A DNA stretch of 64,000 nucleotides from JAVVHH01 sp964613945 (lineage in GTDB: Bacteria; Pseudomonadota; Alphaproteobacteria; Acetobacterales; Acetobacteraceae). Below are positions 16,726 through 24,882 of the stretch, piece by piece (position 1 is the first letter of the stretch; each line of letters opens with the position of its first letter). The DNA lies in assembly GCA_964613945.1 (NCBI GenBank), contig CAZTJC010000004.1, positions 1-64,000 on the forward strand, in the 5' to 3' direction. Under the pieces are notes generated by a model. The model saw only the letters and a program-made list of their open reading frames with translations. It had not been told where the DNA came from and made no database searches. A program made the position numbers and the translations under genes.

Positions 16726-17973
16726 ATGCAAACCCGCCGTTTTAGAATCTACATTCTGATGTTCCTGCTCGCTGCCATCAACTACATCGACCGATCCGCC
16801 CTCTCCGTCGCCGCGGCCCCGCTCGCGCAGGAGTTCAAGCTCGATCCCGTGCAGATGGGCTACTTGTTCTCGTCGTTCCTGTGGCTCTACGTCCTGTGCC
16901 TCGTGCCCATGGGGTGGATTGTCGATCGGTATGGTGCACGCGTCGTCAACGCCGTCGGGATTGCGGTCTGGTCCGGTGCGACGGTGCTGACTGGGCTGAC
17001 CGGCAGCTTCGGCACGCTAATCGCCACCCGCGTGCTCATGGGCGTCGGAGAAGCGACCACCTATCCGGCTGCGGGCCAGGTGGTGCGGCAGTGGGTGCCG
17101 CTGCGCGAGCGCGCATTGTTCACCACGGCCTTCAACGGCGGCGCCTATTTCGGCCCGGCAGTCGGTAATCTCACGCTTGCGACACTCATCGCCGCCGCCG
17201 GATGGCGTTCGGCGTTTTACGTCTGCGGCGCGATCGGCTTCGTCTGGCTGGCGGCGTGGCTGGTCTGGTATCGCAAACCGGCGGAGGCCTCGTGGTTGGG
17301 CACGGCCGAACGGTCGATGCTAATCGAACAAAGCCGGACAGAGACGGCCGACACCGCGCCGCGGAGCGGGCTATGGGCACTGCTGCGGTCACCCTCGATG
17401 GCCGGGGTCATGATCACGCAGGGATGCGGCGTCTACACGCAGTATCTCTTCCTGACCTGGCTCCCCGCCTATCTGCAGGCTGAACGTGGGATCAGCCTGG
17501 CCAAGAGTGGTTGGCTGACGTCCCTGCCCTATTTTGGGGCCGTGGTGCTGACGGTGTTGCTGGGTCGGTTGAGCGACTCCCGCCTGTCTCCGGAGGCGGT
17601 GAGGCAAGGCGGGCGGCGGCGCATGGTAGCGGCCATGATGCTAGTCGCAGCCGTGATCCTGTTCGCGCCATTGGTGACAAACGTCTACCTTATCCTGCTG
17701 CTGATCACGGTCGCCCTGAGCGGTGTCGCGACCACGATCGGGCTCAACATCGCCCTGTTGAGCGACCTGCTGCGCAACACGGGGGATGCCGGGCGGGCGA
17801 CAGGGTTGCTCATCCTCGGTGGCAACGTGTTCGGCATCCTGGCTCCGATCGTCACTGGCTACGTCGTGCAACTCACCGGCAGTTACGACTATGCCTTCGT
17901 AGTGGCAGGAGCCCTGCTGCTTGTCGGGGCCACGTCCGCCCTGTCCCTGACCCATCGGCCAATCGGCGCCTGA
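16726..17973 (+). CDS. MFS transporter, anion:cation symporter (ACS) type
   Basis: The 415-residue product has 12 predicted membrane helices and the hallmarks of the ACS family that imports sugar acids and related organic anions. These are the N-terminal NYIDRSALSVAAAPL, the loop 2-3 motif GWIVDRYGARVV, and helix 4 RVLMGVGEATTYPAAGQVV with the conserved acid residue. The N-terminal form NYIDRSALSVA is shared by glucarate, galactonate and hexuronate transporters. GAGGAG stands a few bases before the ATG. The next gene, 9 bp downstream, encodes an SMP-30-type lactonase, which supports a sugar-acid or lactone substrate. Confidence 0.88.
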   Translation: MQTRRFRIYILMFLLAAINYIDRSALSVAAAPLAQEFKLDPVQMGYLFSSFLWLYVLCLVPMGWIVDRYGARVVNAVGIAVWSGATVLTGLTGSFGTLIATRVLMGVGEATTYPAAGQVVRQWVPLRERALFTTAFNGGAYFGPAVGNLTLATLIAAAGWRSAFYVCGAIGFVWLAAWLVWYRKPAEASWLGTAERSMLIEQSRTETADTAPRSGLWALLRSPSMAGVMITQGCGVYTQYLFLTWLPAYLQAERGISLAKSGWLTSLPYFGAVVLTVLLGRLSDSRLSPEAVRQGGRRRMVAAMMLVAAVILFAPLVTNVYLILLLITVALSGVATTIGLNIALLSDLLRNTGDAGRATGLLILGGNVFGILAPIVTGYVVQLTGSYDYAFVVAGALLLVGATSALSLTHRPIGA

Positions 17974-17982
17974 GGAGCTCGC

Positions 17983-18903
17983 ATGTTTTTCCAACCGCCC
18001 CGGGACGTCACCACGACGGTCTTTGCCCGCCTGCCTGACGAACTTCGCCGAGACAATGCCGATAACGAATGGGTCCGGGCCCAACCAGCGGGCGGGCCGT
18101 CCGACTCGCTTCTCGAAGGCCCGTCCTTCGACAGCGAGGGAAACCTGTGGTGCGTCGACCTGCCGAATGGCCGCATCTACCGCATCACGCCAGATGGCAG
18201 CTTCCAGGTCGTGGCCGAGTATGATGGCTGGCCGAACGGATTGAAGTTCCATCGCGACGGCCGGGTCTTCATTGCGGACTACAAGAACGGCATCATGGTG
18301 CTCGACCCCGTCAGTGGGGCCGTGACGCCCTACCTCGTGCGAGCCAACCTCGAGCGCTTCAGGGCGGTGAACGACCTCCATTTTGCCCTGAACGGCGACC
18401 TCTACTTCACCGATCAGGGTCAGACCGGCATGCATGATCCGACCGGGCGCCTGTTCCGCGTCAGCCCTGCAGGCCGGGTCGACTGCTTGCTGGACAACGT
18501 GCCGAGCCCGAATGGCCTGGTGATGAACTTGGCCGAGACGATGGTTTACCTCGCGGTGACGCGCGGCAACTGCATCTGGCGGGTGCCGCTCCGTGCCGAC
18601 GGGGGCGTCGCTAAGGTCGGCGTGTTCGTCCAACTCTCGGGTGGGTGGGGCGGACCCGATGGACTAGCCATGGACAGCCAGGGGCGTCTGGCGATCGCCC
18701 ATGTCGGCATGGGGTGCGTTTGGGTCGTCGATCAGATGGGCGAGCCGGTGTATCGCATCCGCAGTTGCGCCGGCCTGCACACCACCAACGCGGCGTTCGG
18801 CGGCGTGGACGGACGCTCGTTGTTCATCACGGAGTCGGGCACGGGTAGCATCTTGCGTGCCGAGTTGGATGTTCCTGGAAAGCAGATGTTTGGACCTGAT
18901 TAG
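17983..18903 (+). CDS. SMP-30/gluconolactonase family protein
   Basis: The 306-residue product is a six-bladed beta-propeller of the SMP-30/gluconolactonase/LRE family, metal-dependent lactonases. Family blocks are LLEGPSFDSEGNLWCVDLPNG at the start, split as EGPSFDSEGNLW with the metal-binding Glu, then NGLKFHRDGRVFIADYKNG. VNDLHFALNGDLYFTDQG follows with Asn and Asp metal ligands, then SPNGLVMNLAE and GGPDGLAMDSQGRL. It is the second gene of a two-gene unit with the MFS transporter, so it likely opens a lactone of an imported sugar or sugar acid. No oxidoreductase or dehydratase genes follow, so the pathway must be completed elsewhere. Confidence 0.87.
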   Translation: MFFQPPRDVTTTVFARLPDELRRDNADNEWVRAQPAGGPSDSLLEGPSFDSEGNLWCVDLPNGRIYRITPDGSFQVVAEYDGWPNGLKFHRDGRVFIADYKNGIMVLDPVSGAVTPYLVRANLERFRAVNDLHFALNGDLYFTDQGQTGMHDPTGRLFRVSPAGRVDCLLDNVPSPNGLVMNLAETMVYLAVTRGNCIWRVPLRADGGVAKVGVFVQLSGGWGGPDGLAMDSQGRLAIAHVGMGCVWVVDQMGEPVYRIRSCAGLHTTNAAFGGVDGRSLFITESGTGSILRAELDVPGKQMFGPD

Positions 18904-18981
18904 TAAGATCCGGTTCCGTTCATCTGACGCGATGTCAGGCCTGATCGCCAAACGCGATTATCTTCATCATCACCGGCGTTT

Positions 18982-19170
18982 TCAGGAAGAAAACAGCGTT
19001 TCTCCCCGACTTAGCCGGGCAAGCGGAACGGCTCCAAGAACCTGCGCCACCGTAGCCGTCAGCACCAGCGCCGCGCCGCTGGGCGGATTGCCGGTGGGCG
19101 GCAGCGCGACCAAGGCGAAGGCAATCGAACCTGCAGCTTGTGGCACGCTGAATGCGGCGTAGGACAGTAG
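18982..19170 (-). pseudogene. Probable remnant of an MFS-type membrane transporter
   Basis: On the reverse strand the sequence reads, without a start codon, LLSYAAFSVPQAAGSIAFAL then VALPPTGNPPSGAALVLTAT and VAQVLGAVPLARL, and then a stop. This has the look of the first two membrane helices of an MFS transporter, with hydrophobic residues and the VPQAAGxIAF and QVLGAxPLARL patterns. It is too short to be functional, and the upstream part is lost. The assignment is from appearance only. Confidence 0.35.
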
Positions 19171-19864
19171 TCAGCAAGCCAGCGCTCAAGGCCCATCAGC
19201 GACCTGCACGTGGTCTGTACCGAAAGCGTATCGCATCTGGCCTAGGTTCATCCGCAACCCACGCGCGGGTTGCGGGAGTAACCATCCCAGCAAAAGCTAT
19301 TGTGAAACCAGCTGCCGATGCAGCGTGCGTCCCGAACCGAATGAAGCAATGGCGTCGAGAAGGCCGACGCCGTGCAGACAAGGCAACTAAGATCCGGGAT
19401 TAGAGTCATGTCACCTAACCCATAAAAGCTTGCGGCACTACGCAAACATCTTAGGCATCCAGAAACGCGGACCGACGGCTCCGCCAGCCATGGCAGCAAG
19501 CTGACCAGACATAGGCAAGCCTAAGCCCGGACCACCGGTCAGAAGTCGTCGGAGATTGGTTAATTGCGTCCTCGACGACGTGAAGCCGCTGGAACTGCTC
19601 GGATGGCAGGAAGACGCCACAAACAAGAGACGTCGCGCATGGGCCTACAAATTATTGCCACAGGATAACGTTCGTCATCTATCGTAGGTCGACAACCAGT
19701 TTACGCAGGCGACTTTGCTTAGAGTAGCGCGAATTTCAGTATTTGATTAAAGGAACGCATTTGGCTGCAACACGCCACAGAGTGTGAGCGACACAGAACA
19801 AATAGCGGAGAGTCCCAGCATATGGGTAAACTCACATGTGCCAGTTGGGAAAACTGACTGTTCC
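19171..19864. other. Long intergenic stretch before the tRNA, no gene recognised
   Basis: Almost 700 bp without a recognisable gene. It contains the stem-loop at 19252-19275 and has visibly lower GC than the rest of the window. Short frames on both strands end quickly or show no family features. No integrase, transposase end or copy of the tRNA 3' end was found. With the remnant at 18982-19170 it looks like decayed DNA at the 3' side of the tRNA gene. Confidence 0.5.
19252..19275. repeat. Perfect 9-bp stem-loop
   Basis: CCGCAACCC (19252-19260) and its exact inverse GGGTTGCGG (19267-19275) flank a 6-base loop. There is no T run on either side. It could be a bidirectional transcription end or a remnant; its role is unknown. 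Confidence 0.45.
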
Positions 19865-19939
19865 TGGAGCGGGCGATGGGATTCGAACCCACGACCCCAA
19901 CCTTGGCAAGGTTGTGCTCTACCCCTGAGCTACGCCCGC
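19865..19939 (-). tRNA. tRNA-Gly (anticodon GCC), CCA encoded
   Basis: Read on the reverse strand, the gene begins GCGGGCG and ends CGCCCGC, giving a perfect 7-bp acceptor stem, then T as discriminator and an encoded CCA. The D-loop region is TAGCTCAGGGGTAGAGCA, the anticodon loop is CTTGCCAAG with anticodon GCC on a fully paired stem, and the T arm contains GGTTCGAATCC. All parts fit tRNA-Gly. The mature part without CCA is 72 nt. The 3' end faces the gene-poor, remnant-bearing side of the window. Confidence 0.95.
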
Positions 19940-19969
19940 ATCCGGAGGCGCCTTCTAGGCCGGAGCGCG

Positions 19970-19997
19970 ATAATGCGCAAGGGTGTTTTGTCAGCAA
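19970..19997 (-). promoter_or_regulatory. Candidate promoter of the tRNA-Gly gene
   Basis: On the reverse strand, TTGCTG (19997-19992) and CATTAT (19975-19970) are separated by 16 bases. They sit about 31 bp before the 5' end of the tRNA, as expected for a sigma-70-type promoter. The match is partial, so this is a candidate only. Confidence 0.4.
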
Positions 19998-20052
19998 CCG
20001 CATCTTTGCTTACACGTTAATCTGACCACATAACTCGAAGGCAATTGGCCCC

Positions 20053-20316
20053 ATGTCCGACAACGCCAACCACGGCGCGCAAGACGCAAATGAACAAATC
20101 GCTCAACTTCGCGAGCAAGTTCAGAGCCTTATGGCGGATCGCGTCGCTCCGGCGATATCGCAGGCGGCTGACACCGCCCAGCAGTATGCCAGTCAGGCGC
20201 GTGATCTTTACCAAGAGCAGTCGGCGGCTCTTTCCGAACGCGTTCGTGAAGCTCCAGTGGTAGCGATCATGGTCGCGGCCGGGCTTGGTTACGTCATCGG
20301 CCGTATCGCCCGCTGA
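20053..20316 (+). CDS. DUF883/ElaB-YqjD-like membrane-anchored protein
   Basis: The 87-residue protein has a long charged amphipathic helix rich in Gln, Ala and Glu (ANEQIAQLREQVQSLM, then ADTAQQYASQARDLYQEQ). A C-terminal membrane anchor follows, with the family ending VVAIMVAAGLGYVIGRIAR. This is the architecture of the ElaB/YqjD/DUF883 proteins, which in E. coli are tail-anchored inner membrane proteins reported to bind ribosomes in stationary phase. Its stop overlaps the start of the next gene (TGATG), which encodes a holin-like or YqjE-like membrane protein; the same pairing, yqjD-yqjE, is known in enterobacteria. Confidence 0.82.
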   Translation: MSDNANHGAQDANEQIAQLREQVQSLMADRVAPAISQAADTAQQYASQARDLYQEQSAALSERVREAPVVAIMVAAGLGYVIGRIAR

Positions 20317-20777
20317 TGAGAGCGCTCGAACTCGCCAAGGTCGCCGCCGCGGCCGAGGCGTTGCGCGTCAAGCGTTACGCCAGGCGACAAGGCATCCGCA
20401 TAGCTTTAGCTGCTGCTGCCGCTGTGTTTCTCCTCGCTCTCGTCGGCATGGTGCATGTCCTGGCGATTGTCCTACTTGCCATGGTCACTCCGCTTTGGCT
20501 TGCGGCAGTGATTGTGCTGGTCGTGGATGCGATCGTTGCCGGCGTGCTTGGCTCACTGGCGTTGAGCAACAAGCCGGATCGGATCGAGCTTGAGGCGGCA
20601 GCAGTGCGCCGTCAGAGTCTCACGGAGGCCAAGAACGCTGCCACCAGCCTTGCCACCATCGGCGAAGTGGCAGGCCTTGCAATTGGCATGACGGGCAAGC
20701 GTCGCGCTAAGAGCACTAAGATCGGCAAAGCCTGGATGATTGCCGATCTCGCATCCCGCTTCGTTCGTCGGCGCTAA
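20316..20777 (+). CDS. Phage holin superfamily/YqjE-like inner membrane protein
   Basis: The 153-residue protein has two adjacent membrane helices: IRIALAAAAAVFLLALVGMV and AIVLLAMVTPLWLAAVIVLV with continuation. A positively charged N-terminus and a soluble, Lys/Arg-rich C-terminal tail flank them. This matches the putative actinobacterial holin-X/YqjE (DUF1469-like) family, small membrane proteins found next to DUF883 genes and not usually phage lysis proteins. It is coupled to the DUF883 gene by a 1-bp overlap and followed 9 bp later by an enoyl-CoA hydratase-family gene. No prophage genes are nearby, so a cell-envelope stress role is more likely than lysis. Confidence 0.75.
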   Translation: MRALELAKVAAAAEALRVKRYARRQGIRIALAAAAAVFLLALVGMVHVLAIVLLAMVTPLWLAAVIVLVVDAIVAGVLGSLALSNKPDRIELEAAAVRRQSLTEAKNAATSLATIGEVAGLAIGMTGKRRAKSTKIGKAWMIADLASRFVRRR

Positions 20778-20786
20778 TCAAACTCG

Positions 20787-21755
20787 ATGAACGATACCGC
20801 TTCCGTCGTGACGCACAGAGAGGGCCGTGCTGGGCATATTACGCTCAACCGGCCCAAGGCTTTGAACGCTCTCAATCTTGAGATGATCAATGCCATTACC
20901 GCTGCTTTGGAGGGGTGGCGACACGATCCGGCCGTCCACCTGATTGTTATCGATTCGAGCAGTGAGCGTGCGTTCTGCGCTGGCGGTGACGTTCGTGGTG
21001 TTCGTGAATGGGTTTTGGCCGGCCGTTCTCAAGACGTCGAAACGTTCTTTGTGCTGGAATATGCGCTCAACTATCTAACGGCCCGCTATCCCAAGCCTTA
21101 CGTGGCCTTGATCGATGGCATCTGTATGGGCGGCGGAATCGGTCTATCGGTCCATGGCACATTCCGCGTCGCAACCGAGCATGCCGCTTTCGCCATGCCC
21201 GAAACGCAGCTCGGGTTGTTTCCTGATGTCGGGGGCAGTTACTTTCTGCCGCGTCTCCGCGGTGCGTTTGGAATGTATTTAGGCCTGACCGGCGCACGGG
21301 TCGGTGTAGCCGACGCGTGCTGGCTCGGTCTGGCTACGCATTATGTAGCGCGAGAGACGCTTCCGGCGTTGACGGCCGCGTTGGCCGAACATGGCATTGG
21401 CGCGCTTGCTGCCCATACCACCTCGCCCACAAAGGCAGCTTTCTCCTTGATCGAGACCGATGTGGATCGGATCTTTGGACAAGAGTCGATTGCAGCCATT
21501 TCCAGCAGTCTCGAAGCTGTCGACGCCGAGTGGGCGCAGGCTGCGCTCGCCGCCTTACGATCGGCTTCGCCAAGCGCCCTGAACTGGACGTTTGAGTTGC
21601 TCAAGGCAGGTAAGAGCATGACGTTCGAACAGTGTCAGCGTGCTGAAACGCTGCTGACCCGGCGAGCTTGCAGTCATCCAGATTTCGCAGAAGGTGTTCG
21701 CGCCAACGTCGTCGATAAAGACCGCACCCCAGTCTGGGCCCCGCTTAACGGCTAG
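20787..21755 (+). CDS. Enoyl-CoA hydratase/isomerase family, 3-hydroxyisobutyryl-CoA hydrolase-like
   Basis: The 322-residue product is a crotonase-fold enzyme. The first oxyanion loop is SERAFCAGGDVRGVREW and the second GICMGGGIGLSVHGTFRVA. The block FAMPETQLGLFPDVGGSYFL carries the Glu and Asp typical of 3-hydroxyisobutyryl-CoA hydrolase, which frees 3-hydroxyisobutyrate from its CoA ester in valine breakdown. The C-terminal half, with SLIETDVDRIF and the MTFEQCQRAETLLTRR and HPDFAEGVRANVVDK blocks, is also of the hydrolase subgroup. At 322 residues it is slightly shorter than the usual 350. The neighbouring membrane-protein genes do not suggest a shared pathway. Confidence 0.82.
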   Translation: MNDTASVVTHREGRAGHITLNRPKALNALNLEMINAITAALEGWRHDPAVHLIVIDSSSERAFCAGGDVRGVREWVLAGRSQDVETFFVLEYALNYLTARYPKPYVALIDGICMGGGIGLSVHGTFRVATEHAAFAMPETQLGLFPDVGGSYFLPRLRGAFGMYLGLTGARVGVADACWLGLATHYVARETLPALTAALAEHGIGALAAHTTSPTKAAFSLIETDVDRIFGQESIAAISSSLEAVDAEWAQAALAALRSASPSALNWTFELLKAGKSMTFEQCQRAETLLTRRACSHPDFAEGVRANVVDKDRTPVWAPLNG

Positions 21756-21780
21756 GCCCAGCGAACGTAATCCTATCGCG

Positions 21781-23124
21781 TCAGTCTTTGATGTCCCGCT
21801 GCCACCGGGTCATCAGCATCAGCATCATCGCAAACGGCGCCAACCAAATTATGCGGCTCTGATACCGGTCATAAATACCCGACAATGCACCTGCGACAAA
21901 TGCATTCGCGCACAGGGCAATCGTTATCGCCGCATACAATCCGCCGATCACCGCCCTTTGCCGCAACGCTACAACTGCACCGGCGCCAACCACGACAACT
22001 GCAATTGCGCCGAATACGACGTGAATCGCCTGTAGCCAGTCCGGCACCAACTCGAGCCCGCGATACTGTCGACTTGCCCGATACCGAGCTTGCTCTGCCG
22101 GCGGGAACACGGAACTCCATACGCCGTCATTGAACTTGGAGGGCCGGAGCAACGCATCCCCCGTCCGGAACGAGATAAACTGTATCAGCGCATTGCGTGC
22201 CGCCTGCTTGATCATCGTCACCGGCTCCGCGCGCAACGCAGATAATACGATCGGCCAGGCTTGGGGTGCGACGACCTTGTATCCACCGGCACGATCCAAC
22301 ACCGACCCGGTGCCCCACAGCATGTCGTCCTCATCGACGATGGTCGGGATCTCCGCCTTGAACGCGCACAATGTCCAATCTGCGCGCGGGCACTCCCGCT
22401 CCAGCGCACGCACGCCGGGTCCATCGACCAACACGCGGTTCAGGACGAAGATCTTGCCATAGGGCGACATTGACGGCTGGCCGATCAGCACCGCGTTGGT
22501 CGCAATCAGCACGCCGGCCGCCATTACCGGAACCGCCACTCCGCGTAGGATATCGAGCCCGCGCAACCGTCGACTCACGATCCACCGGCAAACGAACAAC
22601 GTGGTGATCACCGCCAGCGAGATCGGCAACAGGCTCAGATGCATCGTGATGCATCCAGCCGCCAGCAACGCCGCGGCGATCTGCCCTCCGGCTCGCATGG
22701 TGGGCGGCAGAAGCAGTAGCATGGCCAGCACCAGGATCATGAGCCCGGCGAATAGATCCGGCATCAACTGCGACACGAACCAGGGCAATGACGTGCCGAT
22801 GGTCAACACCAGCGTGATCGGAATGAGCGCAAACGAATGCACGCGGGGCAGGAACCCCCGCATCGTCACCAGCAGCACGCTCGCGGCGATTACTGCCTGG
22901 CCGATCACCACCGGCCAGACCGTCCGCATCATGTGCAGCGGCAGCATGAACAAACCGTAGAACATCGGCCGCGGCCAACTGACGTGATGCTCGATCCCGT
23001 CCTTGATGTAGACGCCGGTATCGCCGAACAGCAGCGGGTAATCGTTGATGACCGCCGGCCAGAGCAGCAGCGGCGCCGCGATCAGAACGGCGACGACGCT
23101 GAGTACAACCCCTTCGCGCCCCAT
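21781..23124 (-). CDS. Unknown polytopic membrane protein, candidate GT-C-like glycosyltransferase
   Basis: The 447-residue protein has about 9-11 predicted membrane helices and no assigned function that I know. After the first helix is a likely extracytoplasmic loop, DYPLLFGDTGVYIKDGIEHH, then RPMFYGLFMLPLH. Acidic residues in the first outside loop are usual for GT-C glycosyltransferases. A second copy of the family is at 33068-34438, sharing DTxxYxxDG, RPxxYG, LPDxF, a middle block (xLxDGPxxxxLxxxCP) and a final GxYxxRxIWLxPFA pattern. The gene starts with ATG immediately after the stop of a GtrB-like glycosyltransferase and faces a GtrA-like gene beyond it. I infer a role in transferring a sugar outside the inner membrane; this is not proven. 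Confidence 0.6.
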   Translation of the reverse strand: MGREGVVLSVVAVLIAAPLLLWPAVINDYPLLFGDTGVYIKDGIEHHVSWPRPMFYGLFMLPLHMMRTVWPVVIGQAVIAASVLLVTMRGFLPRVHSFALIPITLVLTIGTSLPWFVSQLMPDLFAGLMILVLAMLLLLPPTMRAGGQIAAALLAAGCITMHLSLLPISLAVITTLFVCRWIVSRRLRGLDILRGVAVPVMAAGVLIATNAVLIGQPSMSPYGKIFVLNRVLVDGPGVRALERECPRADWTLCAFKAEIPTIVDEDDMLWGTGSVLDRAGGYKVVAPQAWPIVLSALRAEPVTMIKQAARNALIQFISFRTGDALLRPSKFNDGVWSSVFPPAEQARYRASRQYRGLELVPDWLQAIHVVFGAIAVVVVGAGAVVALRQRAVIGGLYAAITIALCANAFVAGALSGIYDRYQSRIIWLAPFAMMLMLMTRWQRDIKD

Positions 23125-24297
23125 CTAGCCAGCCCGACGCGTCAAACGTAGGAAGCTCAGGAAGAACGACATCGACGCGGTCGAAACGGCCAGCATGATC
23201 AGGGTCGCCGACGGGATCGCCAGGCGCATGGTATGGTTCGGATCCAGGCTGCCGAAGCCAACCCGGCCCCAACCCGCCGTCGCGATCACGCCCAGCACCA
23301 ATCCACCGACCACCATCGCCAGCGCAAGCAATAGCCCCCGCTCGAGCGTGAACCCGTCATGTATCCGCACAAAGGCCGGGTCAGGCGCCAACATGCCCTG
23401 AGTCATGTTGAGCGTCTTGCAGAAGAACCAGAACAACATCGACTGGAAGCCCACCACGACCAGCACCGCCGCATACAGCAGGGTGTGGATGTCCAGTGTC
23501 GCCCCCAGCAGATGCACCGGCCCTGCCTCAAGCGCCGCCATTCCCAGCAGCCCGGCGCACAGCATCACCATGCCTGAATATAGAAACACCCAGCGCGGAC
23601 TTAACAGCAGCAGGAAGCGCAGGTGCCTCCATCCGTCCCGCCAGCTGCGAAGATGCGGCGGCCGCGACCGCCCATCCTTGGACAATGTCGTCGGCACCTC
23701 GGTGATTCGCAGTTTCTGGATGGTCGCCTTGACCACCATCTCGCTGGCGAACTCCATCCCCGGAAGATCGAGACCAAGATCGAGCATGGTCTGCCGGTCG
23801 AACCCACGCAGGCCGCAATGGAAGTCGCCCGAAGGGCTGCCGTACAGTATGCGCCCAATGGAGGTCAGCACCGGATTGCCGAGATAGCGATGCAGGTTCG
23901 GCATGGCCCCGGGTGCGATCCCGCCCTGGAATCGGTTGCCCATGACGAGCTGCCACCCTTCGCGGAGCTTCTCGACGAAGTTTTCCAGCCGGCTGAAATC
24001 GTAGCTGTCGTCGCTGTCGCCCATGATCACGTAGCGTCCACGTGCCGCCTTGATCCCGCCCAGCAGCGCCGACCCGTAGCCGCGCGTCGGTATCGGCACC
24101 ACGCGCGCGCCCAGCGACGTCGCGATCTCCTGCGACCCGTCCGTGCTGCCGTTATCGGCGATCACCACTTCACCGGCCACGCCGCTCCGCTCGAGGTAGC
24201 CGAGCGCCTTGCGGATGCAAATCGCGAGCGTCTCGGCCTCGTTGAGACACGGCATCAATATCGTCAGTTCGAGGGGCATTGCCCTGACATCATCCAT
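23125..24297 (-). CDS. Polyprenyl-phosphate glycosyltransferase, GT2 family (GtrB/DPM1-like)
   Basis: The 390-residue product has a cytoplasmic GT2 domain: LTILMPCLNEAETLAICIRK, VVIADNGSTDGSQEIA, the metal-binding VIMGDSDDSYDFS, and NRFQGGIAPGAMPNLHRYLG, FHCGLRGFDRQTMLDL. About four membrane helices follow in the C-terminal ~150 residues, as in GtrB and related enzymes that link a sugar to a polyprenyl phosphate carrier. The GDSDDSYDF form and the segment TTLSKDGRSRPPHLRSWRDG are typical of the family. The ATG at 24297 follows GAGGGTGG; a TTG at 24309 and an ATG at 24279 are alternatives. It is upstream of and adjacent to the unknown polytopic protein, and a GtrA-like gene is divergent. Confidence 0.85.
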   Translation of the reverse strand: MDDVRAMPLELTILMPCLNEAETLAICIRKALGYLERSGVAGEVVIADNGSTDGSQEIATSLGARVVPIPTRGYGSALLGGIKAARGRYVIMGDSDDSYDFSRLENFVEKLREGWQLVMGNRFQGGIAPGAMPNLHRYLGNPVLTSIGRILYGSPSGDFHCGLRGFDRQTMLDLGLDLPGMEFASEMVVKATIQKLRITEVPTTLSKDGRSRPPHLRSWRDGWRHLRFLLLLSPRWVFLYSGMVMLCAGLLGMAALEAGPVHLLGATLDIHTLLYAAVLVVVGFQSMLFWFFCKTLNMTQGMLAPDPAFVRIHDGFTLERGLLLALAMVVGGLVLGVIATAGWGRVGFGSLDPNHTMRLAIPSATLIMLAVSTASMSFFLSFLRLTRRAG

Positions 24298-24428
24298 AAC
24301 CACCCTCAATCCACCCGACTTACCTGAAGCTGCAACGATCGACCGCCGATCTGGCCGGCGACGCCGTAGCGTGTCTTTGCGGCGTGAACATGGTATGGGG
24401 CGCCGTCAAAACTTGAGCCGCCCACCTG

Positions 24429-24875
24429 ATGCCCGTTACTCTCGATCCGGCCCGCCGCGAACAGATCCGCCGCTTCGTGCGCGATGGTGGCCTGCGCGAA
24501 TTGGTGATGTTCCTCGTCATCGGTGGCAGCGGCGCGGTCGCCTACACGGCGTTGAACGTGTTCTTCACCAAGTCCGGCATCAGCCCGAGCCTGTCCATCG
24601 CGATCACCATCGCGCTGCTGATCCCACCCGTTTACGTTCTGCAACACCGCCTCACCTTCCGCTCCGGCCGAAATCATCTCTCGGCCTTCCCCCGCTATGT
24701 CGGCACTCAGCTCTTCGGCAACCTCATCGCGATTGCCGTAGCGCTCGCGGTTCCGGACCCGATCAAGGCCAATCCGATCACTGCGTTTGTCCTCATCTCG
24801 GCCATTGTCGCAGCAATTAATTACGGCATTCTAAAGTTTTGGGCCTTTCGTCACAGCCCCACTGCGGCCGGCTAA
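24429..24875 (+). CDS. GtrA-like family membrane protein
   Basis: The 148-residue protein has the four-helix layout of GtrA-like proteins, thought to flip polyprenyl-linked sugars across the inner membrane. A soluble N-terminal tail is followed by LVMFLVIGGSGAVAYTALNV, the loop, SIAITIALLIPPVYVLQHRLTF with the family's VLQHRLTFR motif, and the last helix ending ILKFWAFRHS. It is transcribed divergently from the GtrB-like gene, 131 bp away. GtrB makes the lipid-linked sugar, GtrA presents it outside, and a polytopic transferase would move it on, so the three genes here fit one glycosylation module; the last step is inference. Confidence 0.82.
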   Translation: MPVTLDPARREQIRRFVRDGGLRELVMFLVIGGSGAVAYTALNVFFTKSGISPSLSIAITIALLIPPVYVLQHRLTFRSGRNHLSAFPRYVGTQLFGNLIAIAVALAVPDPIKANPITAFVLISAIVAAINYGILKFWAFRHSPTAAG

Positions 24876-24882
24876 CGCCGGA

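Noticed and set aside
400..19864. Integrated mobile island with attachment sites
   Set aside because: No integrase, no transposase and no repeat of the tRNA-Gly 3' end were found, so only the weaker accessory-region statement is kept as a finding.
20316..20777. Phage lysis holin
   Set aside because: The holin-like protein is paired with a DUF883 gene, as in bacterial yqjD-yqjE, and no phage genes are near.
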